Below are positions 5,924-12,548 of a stretch of DNA of 12,548 nucleotides, piece after piece. The notes beneath the pieces were generated by a model. It was not told the DNA's origin. It worked only from the letters and a program-made list of their open reading frames with translations, and ran no database searches. Every line of letters starts with the position of its first letter. The first letter of the stretch is position 1. The DNA comes from Gammaproteobacteria bacterium. GTDB lineage: Bacteria; Pseudomonadota; Gammaproteobacteria; Eutrophobiales; Eutrophobiaceae. The position numbers and the translations under genes were made by a program. The stretch is from the NCBI GenBank assembly GCA_018676275.1, contig JABHFC010000164.1, positions 1 to 12,548 of the forward strand. Direction: 5' to 3'.

Positions 5924-7834
5924 ATGCGGTCGGTCCGTCAGTTCTTCGTTCCAATATTGGCCTTGCCTAAATGGATAACTGTGTTCTTTGTTTTGATGCC
6001 CATCCTTGTTTTCATATCTCCATCATGGTTACCCGAACCTGATTCTAATTATCGACTTGAAGACGTTGTATTTGTTTATCAAGAAAAAATCGTGACACCA
6101 GCCAAGGTATCTGAAAAGAGAAGCAAAGTGTCCTTACCCCATGACAGGCGTGTGACCAATATGGATATCGAATCTGGATGGTACGAATTTCCAGTGAGCT
6201 TCCCGGAAGCTATTGATGATTCCATGATGCTATATATTACACATGTCCAACAAAACGCCGACATCTGGATTGATAATATTCCAGTCAGCAGCATCGTCCC
6301 GGAATATGTTGTAGGCGGTCATATCTGGAGTCGGCCAATTTTTTTAAGACTGCCCAAAAATTCTCTAACAGCTGGCGATCACAATATAATCATCTACGTT
6401 CAGAGCGAACCCGCTAATAATGCCCTTTTGGGTCATGTATATTTAGGCCCTGAACAGGCATTGCGTCCTTTCTGGGAATGGCGTTATCACTATCGCTTTA
6501 CGCTGGTGGCCATTGTTACTTTTGGAATGCTTTCTCTTAGCCTGGTCATGGGTTTACTCTGGTTACTCCGAAAAAAAGATACTATGTATGGCTGGTTCAC
6601 TATATGTACATTCTTTTGGTCCTTACACAACATTCCACACATTATAGATACTCCCCGAAACCTGACACCGTCGACCTGGGATGCCGTCTATTTTATTTTG
6701 TTGGGCTGGATGCTTATAACTCTTGCCATATTTAATCATCGTTATACTGGATGTATTTATCCTAAACGTGAAAGGTTTTTGATTATTTATGCCGTAATCG
6801 GTGCTCTCCCTTTTATCTTTCTCTCTCAAGAATATATTCACAATTACGCCTATTGGATTTGGGATTTATCACTTCTGCCCATTGGGGTATACATGATTTA
6901 TTATTTGATACAGTCGCATTACAGGAACCCTGATTTAGGAGTCAAACTTTTAATCCTGGCAGGTACTATTATTTTTTCTTTTGGCTTGCATGACTATTTG
7001 GTGATCGCAGGCTTTATCGATAGGACGCAGGGCCTCTTGATTCAGTTCAGCGGATTTCCGACGATGCTTGTACTCATCTGGTTTCTTTTATCTCGTTTTG
7101 TAAAAGTATTGGCTGAATCAGAATCTCTTAACCTGGAGCTTGAGCAGCGTGTTCTCACCAAAGAAAAAGAGCTGCAAGACAACTTCGACAGGTTAAAAAT
7201 AATGGAACAGGAACAATTGCTATCCGATGAACGTAGTCGAATAATGCAGGATGTACACGATGGTGTGGGTGGACAATTAGTTGCTATGCTGGCCGAGATT
7301 GAAACAGGAAAGATTTCACAGGAGCAGGTTAGTGATGCGCTATCTCAAAGTCTTACCGACCTTCGCCTGGTAATAGACTCCCTGGATGTGGCCAGCGAAG
7401 ACTTACCGACTCTACTTGGTATGTTGAGAACCAGGTTGCAACCGAGACTGGATGGGCACGATATTCAGCTTCACTGGGGAGTTCAGCCGCTACCTGGATT
7501 AAACGATTTTGGTCCGCGTAAGGCACTTCAACTGATGAGAATTCTTCAGGAGGTATTCGTCAATATTTTGAAACACAGTAAGGCTGAAAATATTTACCTG
7601 ACCACCGAAGTTTTAAAAGGTGATAAGGATATAGAACTGATCGAAATAATTATTCGTGATGATGGAAGTTGGCAGGAGCCAGAAGATAATTTGGGTCATG
7701 GTCTGAAAAATATGCGTCGCCGGGCTGAAAGTATTGCCGCTGAACTGGAAATAACAGGAGATAAAAACGGTACCAGCGTAAAAATTATTTTATCCAGTAA
7801 TTCAGATGAGAATAAACCATCAATTGATAATTAG
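5924..7834 (+). CDS. 7TM sensor histidine kinase, NarX-like catalytic core
   Basis: This 636-residue protein is the membrane sensor paired with the upstream regulator. One helix (about 14-31) leads to an extracytoplasmic beta-rich domain (about 35-185) resembling the ligand-binding sandwich of 7TMR-DISM receptors, with a YITHVQQNADIWIDN strand pattern. Seven hydrophobic helices follow (about 189-394), then a coiled coil (about 397-435). The dimerisation/phosphoacceptor segment SRIMQDVHDGVGG is of the HisKA_3 type, with probable phosphohistidine H445. The ATP-binding domain has an N-box (E543, N547), DDGSW (579-583) and GHGLKNM (591-597). The DDGSW box has a tryptophan where the second glycine of DxGxG is usual. 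A GTG at 5921 is in frame directly before the ATG at 5924, and the ATG is preferred. There is no clear ribosome binding site, and the start lies 5 bp after the regulator's stop, so translation is probably coupled. The ligand cannot be deduced. Confidence 0.9.
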   Translation: MRSVRQFFVPILALPKWITVFFVLMPILVFISPSWLPEPDSNYRLEDVVFVYQEKIVTPAKVSEKRSKVSLPHDRRVTNMDIESGWYEFPVSFPEAIDDSMMLYITHVQQNADIWIDNIPVSSIVPEYVVGGHIWSRPIFLRLPKNSLTAGDHNIIIYVQSEPANNALLGHVYLGPEQALRPFWEWRYHYRFTLVAIVTFGMLSLSLVMGLLWLLRKKDTMYGWFTICTFFWSLHNIPHIIDTPRNLTPSTWDAVYFILLGWMLITLAIFNHRYTGCIYPKRERFLIIYAVIGALPFIFLSQEYIHNYAYWIWDLSLLPIGVYMIYYLIQSHYRNPDLGVKLLILAGTIIFSFGLHDYLVIAGFIDRTQGLLIQFSGFPTMLVLIWFLLSRFVKVLAESESLNLELEQRVLTKEKELQDNFDRLKIMEQEQLLSDERSRIMQDVHDGVGGQLVAMLAEIETGKISQEQVSDALSQSLTDLRLVIDSLDVASEDLPTLLGMLRTRLQPRLDGHDIQLHWGVQPLPGLNDFGPRKALQLMRILQEVFVNILKHSKAENIYLTTEVLKGDKDIELIEIIIRDDGSWQEPEDNLGHGLKNMRRRAESIAAELEITGDKNGTSVKIILSSNSDENKPSIDN

Positions 7835-7881
7835 TATAATCTCTGAATTAAAGCATAACTTCCGTTCACAAATTGATATTA

Positions 7882-8361
7882 CTAATGCACTTTATTTGAC
7901 ATCGAATTTTCTGTTTGTAAAGCCCAGTTCGCCTGCGTAATACCCTGGGTAAGAACATTGTGAACCATATACAATAATGACTTGTTCAGGTTTAGTGTAA
8001 TTCCCTGGCCTTCCTCAGGTAAAAGTTCCAATGCAAGAATTCCTTCCTCTGTATTTCGGGCATTAATTCTAAATGCCAGCACACCATTTTCCCCTAGCGG
8101 AAAGGATTTCGTATTTTCACTATCGTATTTTTTTTCAAGTGCACCGTTTTTCAGCATATTAGTTGTTTCTTCGCTTCCGGCGACAGAAGGTGCCCCGCCC
8201 TGCTTATCCATTTCACCATTAAGTACACCCATTAATAAACCGGTGTAACGACGCGTAAGCCACAAGCGAAACTCGTCACCTCCGGTTGTACTGATACGTA
8301 ACAGCAACCTGTCCTCTTTAGGATCGTGTGAAATATTTATCTGATGAAGTTGGTCTGCCAT
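7882..8361 (-). CDS. conserved hypothetical protein, cytoplasmic, 159 aa
   Basis: I do not recognise a named function. The 159-residue protein has no signal peptide or membrane segment. Its N-terminal half holds the best-conserved-looking stretch: alternating strands EDRLLLRIST and DEFRLWLTRRYTGLLM (about 17-45), similar to small uncharacterised proteobacterial proteins. A polar linker (about 50-85) is followed by a second beta-rich part (about 86-127) and a helical end. The ATG at 8361 is preceded by AGGAAG, a usable but closely spaced ribosome binding site. It lies 41 bp downstream of the isochorismatase-family gene on the same strand, so the two may form an operon. It converges with the kinase gene, and no terminator is visible in the 47 bp between them. 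Confidence 0.75.
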   Translation of the reverse strand: MADQLHQINISHDPKEDRLLLRISTTGGDEFRLWLTRRYTGLLMGVLNGEMDKQGGAPSVAGSEETTNMLKNGALEKKYDSENTKSFPLGENGVLAFRINARNTEEGILALELLPEEGQGITLNLNKSLLYMVHNVLTQGITQANWALQTENSMSNKVH

Positions 8362-8402
8362 CTTCCTATTCTACAACATTAATAAACAGACAATGTCGAC
8401 AT

Positions 8403-9002
8403 CTAGTTATCGATCTGATCAATTTTTTGTTGCCATATTTGATGTTGTGTCAACATATCTGCCACCCTTGTCCGTTCGAACATGAAGTTATAGCGTTCAA
8501 GGGCATGTTCGTGTGCCTCAGATTCATCAGCACAACAATCTTCTACAATAGCAGTAAGATATCCGCGTTGCATTGCAGATAAAGTAGTTGTTAGAACACA
8601 GATGGATGTTACCAGGCCAGCGGTAAACAAAAATCGTCTGTCGTAACGTTGTAAGTGCGGTTCCAGTTCATCAGTGAGGAAACTATCAAAACATTGTTTT
8701 TCAATAAGCAATTCACCGGGTAGTTTTTTTGCCTCTGCTAAAAGATCAACACCAGGGGTGCCATCAACACAGGGCATCCTGCGTCCCAACTTATAGATTG
8801 GCATCCAGTCAGATTTATCTGGACTAAAACGCGCCCTTAAATGTATAACTTCGATACCTTCCTGCCGACATAGTTTGAGTAAACTGGCAACATTATCCTT
8901 AAAATCAGGAAATGCCTTTTCTATATGTTCCGGCCAGAAATCATTTTGGACATCAATCAGCAGTAAGGCAAACCTGTCCCAATTATTTTGTGTATTCGAC
9001 AC
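8403..9002 (-). CDS. isochorismatase-family cysteine hydrolase
   Basis: This 199-residue protein is a cysteine hydrolase of the isochorismatase/nicotinamidase superfamily. The expected triad is visible: D17 in LLLIDVQNDF, K102 in IEKQCFDSF and C135 in AGLVTSICVLTT. The cysteine lies in the helix after the GxxTxxCV-like turn. Nicotinamidases carry a metal-binding D-x-H near residue 50; it is not evident here, so an amidase or isochorismatase-like activity on another substrate is more likely. The substrate cannot be assigned. Translation starts at GTG (9002-9000), supported by AGGAG at 9012-9008, 5 bp away. The gene is head-to-head with the fumarase gene and upstream of the 159-residue unknown protein. 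Confidence 0.9.
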   Translation of the reverse strand: MSNTQNNWDRFALLLIDVQNDFWPEHIEKAFPDFKDNVASLLKLCRQEGIEVIHLRARFSPDKSDWMPIYKLGRRMPCVDGTPGVDLLAEAKKLPGELLIEKQCFDSFLTDELEPHLQRYDRRFLFTAGLVTSICVLTTTLSAMQRGYLTAIVEDCCADESEAHEHALERYNFMFERTRVADMLTQHQIWQQKIDQIDN

Positions 9003-9087
9003 TTTTTCTCCTGTTAGCGGAACCTTTATGATTTATATGAAGAATACCGAATTTTTACCGCTTGTTCCCGGCATATCAACAGAAAAC

Positions 9088-9098
9088 TGATATATAAT
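9088..9098 (+). promoter_or_regulatory. probable -10 element of the fumarase promoter
   Basis: TATAAT (9093-9098) is a perfect sigma-70 -10 hexamer, about 37 bp before the fumarase start. The overlapping TATATA (9091-9096) carries TG at 9088-9089, giving an extended -10 form. No good -35 hexamer lies at the usual distance; TTGTTC at 9062-9067 is too far away (25 bp). Confidence 0.45.
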
Positions 9099-9134
9099 TA
9101 CCTTGATATTAAACAATTAAGTAGACAAGCCAGA

Positions 9135-10652
9135 ATGACCATCATTAAACAGAACGATCTTATCGACAGCGTTGCAGACGCTTTGCAATTCATCTCTTAT
9201 TATCATCCTGTCGACTTTATCGAAGCGGTACATGAAGCCTGGCAACGGGAAGAATCCCCTGCAGCAAAAGATGCGATGGCACAGATCCTGGTTAATTCAC
9301 GTATGTGTGCAGAAGGTCATCGACCCATTTGCCAGGACACGGGTATTGTTACCGTTTTTTTGGAAATCGGTATGGATGTGCAATGGGAAAGCGAATTGAG
9401 TGTCGAGGAAATGATTAATGAGGGTGTTCGACGCGCTTACAAACATCCTGATAATGTATTACGCCCTTCGATCCTTCTGGATCCTGCAGGCGCACGTAAG
9501 AACAGCGGTGATAATACCCCTGCCGTCATTCACACTCGAGTTGTTGCCGGTGACAAAGTCGAAGTCCACCTTGCTGCAAAAGGTGGGGGCTCAGAGAATA
9601 AAGCTAAAATGGCTATGCTCAACCCCAGTGACAGTATCCTTGACTGGGTTGTTGAGACCATGCCCAAACTTGGTGCCGGCTGGTGTCCTCCAGGCATACT
9701 TGGCATTGGTATCGGAGGTACCGCAGAGAAATCAGCCGTATTGGCAAAAGAAGCTTTGCTTGATTCTATCGATATTCAGGATCTGCAAAAACGTGGTCCA
9801 CAAAACAGGACTGAAGAACTCCGCCTGGAAATTTTCGAGGCGGTAAATAATCTCGGAATTGGTGCCCAGGGACTTGGCGGCGTAACCACAGTACTCGATG
9901 TGAAGATCAAAGATTATCCAACACATGCCGCATCACTACCGGTTACTTTGATTCCAAACTGTGCCGCAACCCGCCACACACATTTTGAACTTGATGGCAG
10001 TGGTCCCAGCTTGCAAACACCGCCTGATTTGAATGACTGGCCGGAAATAACCTGGGAAGCCGGTCCGAATTCCAGAAATGTCAATCTGGAAACTGTCACC
10101 TCTGATGTAATTGCAGAATGGCAACCAGGCGAGACGATATTATTAAGTGGCAAAATACTAACTGGCCGAGACGCTGCTCATAAAAAGATAATTGACCTGC
10201 TGGATAAAGGCGAAGCCCTTCCTGACGGGGTAGATTTCAGCAATCGTTTTATTTACTACGTTGGACCGGTTGATGCCGTCCGCGATGAAGTTGTTGGGCC
10301 TGCAGGACCTACTACGGCAACACGTATGGATAAATTTACTGAAAAGATGCTGGCCAAAACAGGGCTGATAGGCATGATAGGAAAAGCAGAACGCGGTGCT
10401 ACTGGTATAGAAGCAATTAAAAAACATAAAGCCGTTTATCTAATGGCCGTCGGTGGGGCAGCTTACCTGGTATCCAAAGCGATTACCGCTGCTCGCGTTG
10501 TGGCATTTCCCGAACTCGGCATGGAAGCCATTCATGAATTTGAAGTTAAAGATATGCCGGTGACAGTTGCCGTAGATGTAAATGGCGTATCGGTACATCA
10601 GTCCGGTCCTGCCGAATGGAAAAAAATAATACTGACAAAAAAACCTGCCTGA
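9135..10652 (+). CDS. fumA: class I fumarate hydratase, [4Fe-4S] type
   Basis: This enzyme interconverts fumarate and malate in the citric acid cycle, in the cytoplasm. The 505-residue chain is the fused form, with an alpha region (about 10-285) and a beta region (about 310-500). The three cysteines expected to bind the oxygen-sensitive [4Fe-4S] cluster are visible: C66 in RPICQDTG, C184 in GAGWCPPG and C276 in IPNCAATRH. The beta region has GPVDAVRDEVVGPAGPTTATRMDKF (written here as 377-401) and LIGMIGKAERG (411-421). The length matches single-chain class I fumarases of pseudomonads and is a little shorter than E. coli FumA (548). L(+)-tartrate dehydratase is related but is usually split into two subunits. 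The ATG at 9135 has no strong ribosome binding site. It appears to be a single-gene transcript with its own promoter. Confidence 0.95.
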   Translation: MTIIKQNDLIDSVADALQFISYYHPVDFIEAVHEAWQREESPAAKDAMAQILVNSRMCAEGHRPICQDTGIVTVFLEIGMDVQWESELSVEEMINEGVRRAYKHPDNVLRPSILLDPAGARKNSGDNTPAVIHTRVVAGDKVEVHLAAKGGGSENKAKMAMLNPSDSILDWVVETMPKLGAGWCPPGILGIGIGGTAEKSAVLAKEALLDSIDIQDLQKRGPQNRTEELRLEIFEAVNNLGIGAQGLGGVTTVLDVKIKDYPTHAASLPVTLIPNCAATRHTHFELDGSGPSLQTPPDLNDWPEITWEAGPNSRNVNLETVTSDVIAEWQPGETILLSGKILTGRDAAHKKIIDLLDKGEALPDGVDFSNRFIYYVGPVDAVRDEVVGPAGPTTATRMDKFTEKMLAKTGLIGMIGKAERGATGIEAIKKHKAVYLMAVGGAAYLVSKAITAARVVAFPELGMEAIHEFEVKDMPVTVAVDVNGVSVHQSGPAEWKKIILTKKPA

Positions 10653-10780
10653 TTATGCAAGGTACAAACCGATAAAACTAAAACATATGTCGATTGGTGT
10701 ATTTGCCGACATTGCCAGCAACTATCTCATGTTTTTTAATACTTAGTAAAATCATACACTTATTCTATTTTTCAGAATAT

Positions 10781-10810
10781 TTGCTGCTAGTCCTGATGCT
10801 CTGGTATAAA
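10781..10810 (+). promoter_or_regulatory. sigma-70 promoter of the DsrE-like lipoprotein gene
   Basis: TTGCTG (10781-10786) and TATAAA (10805-10810) are separated by 18 bp, and TGG directly before the -10 gives an extended -10. Transcription would start near 10817, leaving a leader of about 27 bases that contains GGTGAG (10826-10831) as a distant ribosome binding site. The rest of the 10653-10743 part of this gap shows no gene or strong terminator. Confidence 0.5.
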
Positions 10811-10843
10811 ATGTATTCCTACTTTGGTGAGTATTGTTACTAG

Positions 10844-11398
10844 ATGAAAGCGTATTCAAAACTACAATCAGGCATAGTTATTTTTATTGTCCTTATAGTG
10901 GCGGCGTGTGAGCAAAGCCAGGACGAGCAGACGCAGACCAATACCGCAATTCAGCTCAATGAAACACAGGAATTCTTCATTCCCGTAGTCAAAGAAGTCG
11001 AAGAAACTACTGTGGATAACAGGCAATTCAATATCGATAACACTCAGTATCTATTCGATGTTTCTGATCACTCACCTGAAGAGCTGAAAGCTTTACTGAG
11101 CAGAGCTGAAGAAATTCGGGAGACACATGCTGAAGGTTATGACGATCTTGATATTGTTTTAATATTGCACGGGCCCGACATCAATATTTTTCGACAGGAA
11201 AATTATATTCAACACAAACCTCTAGTTGATCTCGCCGCCAAACTCGACGCTTTTGAAATTATTGACATGAAAATATGCGAAACATCCATGTCGAGCATGG
11301 GTGTTGAGCGAAGTGAAGTCCCTGCATTTATTGAGTCGGTTCCTTATGCGCCTGACGAGATTCGACGACTTGGGAATGAGGGTTATATTAGACTTTAG
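10844..11398 (+). CDS. DsrE-like lipoprotein
   Basis: This 184-residue protein has a lipoprotein signal peptide: a hydrophobic core (11-19) and a lipobox IVAAC, with the acylated cysteine at 22. The residue at +2 is glutamate, not aspartate, so sorting to the outer membrane is expected by the E. coli rule. A polar linker (about 23-65) precedes a DsrE/DsrF-like domain (about 66-184). It has the strand DIVLILHGPDINIF (103-116), the MKICETSMSSMGV segment (142-154) with a single conserved-type cysteine C145, and a terminal RRLGNEGYIRL. DsrE-fold proteins take part in sulphur relay, but many exported members are uncharacterised, and no sulphur-oxidation gene is nearby. The role is unknown. The last 11 bp overlap the 3' end of thiL on the other strand. 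Confidence 0.85.
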   Translation: MKAYSKLQSGIVIFIVLIVAACEQSQDEQTQTNTAIQLNETQEFFIPVVKEVEETTVDNRQFNIDNTQYLFDVSDHSPEELKALLSRAEEIRETHAEGYDDLDIVLILHGPDINIFRQENYIQHKPLVDLAAKLDAFEIIDMKICETSMSSMGVERSEVPAFIESVPYAPDEIRRLGNEGYIRL

Positions 11399-12353
11399 AA
11401 AAGTGTTGATAGCCTTTTAAATCAAGATTTGCATCACTGCCATCTTCCTGCATCCATCTTATTCCTTCTCCGCTTACAATTTTTCCAATACAGGTAATCG
11501 GGTAACTTATATTTTTTGCTCTTTTTTCTAATTCTATTTGTTTATCTATCGGGAGAGTAAAACACAACTCATAATCGTCCCCAGTCGCCAGTGTCAATTG
11601 CCAGAGCAGTTCTTTATCTTCAAGTTGGGCAACATCCTTACAAACAGGTAATTTATCCAGCTCTATTTCAGCAGCGACACCACTGGAAAGCAGCACATGA
11701 TTTAGATCTGAACCAAGACCATCCGAAATATCAATGGCAGAACTTGCCAGCCCACTCAACTGCTTGCCCAGCTCTACTCGGGGTGCTGGCCTGTGCAAAC
11801 GCTCGAAACATTCAGATGAAACTGAGTGGCCGTCAGTATTTTCCATCAGGCTTTTATACGCCAATCCTGCCATACCCAAATTTCCGCTGACATATATCAA
11901 ATCGCCAGCCAGGGCACCACTACGCTTTATACTATGGCCTTTTTCAGCGGTACCCATTATTTGTACCGTTACGGACAAAGGCCCCTGGCATGTATCACCA
12001 CCAATCAGGCACACGCCATATTTATTGGCAACTTCCACGAAACCATCAGCAAAACTTTGTAACCAGTCGGGGTCTATGTTCGGTAATGTCAGTGCTAATG
12101 TCGCCCAACGTGGTTCACCACCCATGGCAGCAATATCACTGATGTTAACTGCCAATGATTTATAGGCAATATCAAATGCTGCTGCTGAAGGAAAAAAATG
12201 AACACCTTCTACGAGAGTATCAACCGATACCAGTAATTCCTGTTGCGGAGAAATATCGATAACTGCAGCATCGTCACCGATACCACATTTAACACTTGCT
12301 TCAGTTGGAGTTAAACCTGAAAAATAGCGATCAATGAGATCGAATTCACGCAT
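11388..12353 (-). CDS. thiL: thiamine-monophosphate kinase
   Basis: ThiL phosphorylates thiamine monophosphate to thiamine pyrophosphate with ATP, the last step of the pathway in most bacteria. The 321-residue protein shows the family motifs in order: GIGDDAAV (24-31), SVDTLVEG (43-50), NISDIAAMGG (70-79), GGDT (118-121), DISDGLGSDL (208-217) and TGDDYEL (257-263). These correspond to the metal- and nucleotide-binding aspartates and glycines of the AIR-synthase-like fold. The ATG at 12353 gives the usual MREFDLI start. An in-frame TTG at 12365 would overlap the nusB stop but is less likely. It follows nusB by 8 bp, the common nusB-thiL arrangement. The pgpA gene often found next is absent here; instead the gene ends 11 bp inside the convergent lipoprotein gene. 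Confidence 0.95.
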   Translation of the reverse strand: MREFDLIDRYFSGLTPTEASVKCGIGDDAAVIDISPQQELLVSVDTLVEGVHFFPSAAAFDIAYKSLAVNISDIAAMGGEPRWATLALTLPNIDPDWLQSFADGFVEVANKYGVCLIGGDTCQGPLSVTVQIMGTAEKGHSIKRSGALAGDLIYVSGNLGMAGLAYKSLMENTDGHSVSSECFERLHRPAPRVELGKQLSGLASSAIDISDGLGSDLNHVLLSSGVAAEIELDKLPVCKDVAQLEDKELLWQLTLATGDDYELCFTLPIDKQIELEKRAKNISYPITCIGKIVSGEGIRWMQEDGSDANLDLKGYQHFSKV

Positions 12354-12361
12354 GACATAGA

Positions 12362-12548
12362 TCAAGAAGCAGTACTATTTAGCTCTAATGTTCGTATTTG
12401 ATGAGCAGCCTTGTCGAGAATGCCGTTAACATATTTGTGAGATTGATCAGCACCAAACATCTTCGCCAATTCAATTGACTCATTCAAGACTACTCGCCAT
12501 GGTAATTCAATATGATATAACAATTCGTAAATACCCAAATGCAGGATC
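12362..12548 (-). CDS. nusB: transcription antitermination factor NusB, C-terminal part
   Basis: Only the last 61 codons are in the window; the gene enters from the right edge and ends at the TGA at 12364-12362. The translated segment reads ILHLGIYELLYHIELP, then VVLNESIELAKMFG and HKYVNGILDKAA. This is the diagnostic C-terminal half of NusB, with the conserved helix pair and the VNGxLDK motif. NusB binds boxA RNA with NusE (ribosomal protein S10) and supports rRNA transcription antitermination. Its position before thiL supports the call. A few extra residues (about 12) follow the conserved core. Confidence 0.93.
   Translation of the reverse strand, partial: ILHLGIYELLYHIELPWRVVLNESIELAKMFGADQSHKYVNGILDKAAHQIRTLELNSTAS

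Noticed and set aside
5909..7836. Identical 12-mer TGATAATTAGTA at the ends of the regulator (5909-5920) and kinase (7825-7836) genes
   Set aside because: Both copies arise mainly from the same final codons (Asp-Asn-stop); with no longer shared flank this is most simply chance.
9172..10427. Several 60-140-codon frames within the fumarase gene on both strands
   Set aside because: All lie inside a well-supported enzyme gene with conserved motifs and are read-through shadows of it.
10687..10712. Hairpin ATGTCG/CGACAT after the fumarase gene as a terminator
   Set aside because: The stem is only 6 bp with a 14-base loop, and the nearest T run (from about 10734) is too far away for an intrinsic terminator.
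12354..12365. TTG at 12365 as the thiL start
   Set aside because: The ATG at 12353 gives the MREFDLI start usual for ThiL; the TTG version only adds four residues and has no better ribosome binding site.

Overview
The window looks like a chromosomal segment of a Gram-negative proteobacterium, most likely a gammaproteobacterium. The evidence is a two-partner secretion system with an outer-membrane barrel, a diderm-style lipoprotein, the conserved nusB-thiL pair, a fused class I fumarase of the length usual in gammaproteobacteria, and one copy of the dispersed palindromic repeat (ATTCCCGC-loop-GCGGGAAT) common in beta- and gammaproteobacteria. The species cannot be named from the sequence. No RNA gene, CRISPR array, insertion sequence or phage gene was found.

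Positions 1-4980 (minus strand) hold a three-gene secretion operon, transcribed right to left: a TpsB-type transporter (4980-3409), a periplasmic protein with duplicated FecR domains (3401-2010) and the N-terminal 671 codons of a filamentous-haemagglutinin-type TpsA exoprotein (2013 to the left edge, continuing outside). The gaps are 7 bp and a 4-bp ATGA overlap, so the genes are probably co-transcribed and the last two translationally coupled. The palindromic repeat lies inside the tpsA reading frame, in the extended signal peptide.

Positions 4981-5246 are a divergent promoter region rich in short repeats and palindromes, including five heptamers that match or nearly match the NarL-type binding consensus TACYYMT. 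To its right, on the plus strand, are a NarL/LuxR-type response regulator (5247-5918) and its histidine kinase (5924-7834), which has an extracytoplasmic beta-rich domain and seven membrane helices. The arrangement suggests that this two-component system controls the secretion operon, itself, or both; that is an inference.

Positions 7835-12548 are housekeeping and accessory genes. A conserved protein of unknown function (8361-7882) follows an isochorismatase-family hydrolase (9002-8403) on the minus strand. Head-to-head with these is a class I [4Fe-4S] fumarate hydratase (9135-10652). Next come a DsrE-like lipoprotein (10844-11398) with a recognisable promoter, then thiL (12353-11388) and the 3' end of nusB (from the right edge to 12362). 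The lipoprotein gene and thiL converge and overlap by 11 bp.

The largest stretch without a gene is the 266-bp divergent promoter region, described site by site below. The 191-bp gap 10653-10843 holds a promoter; the 132-bp gap 9003-9134 holds divergent start signals.
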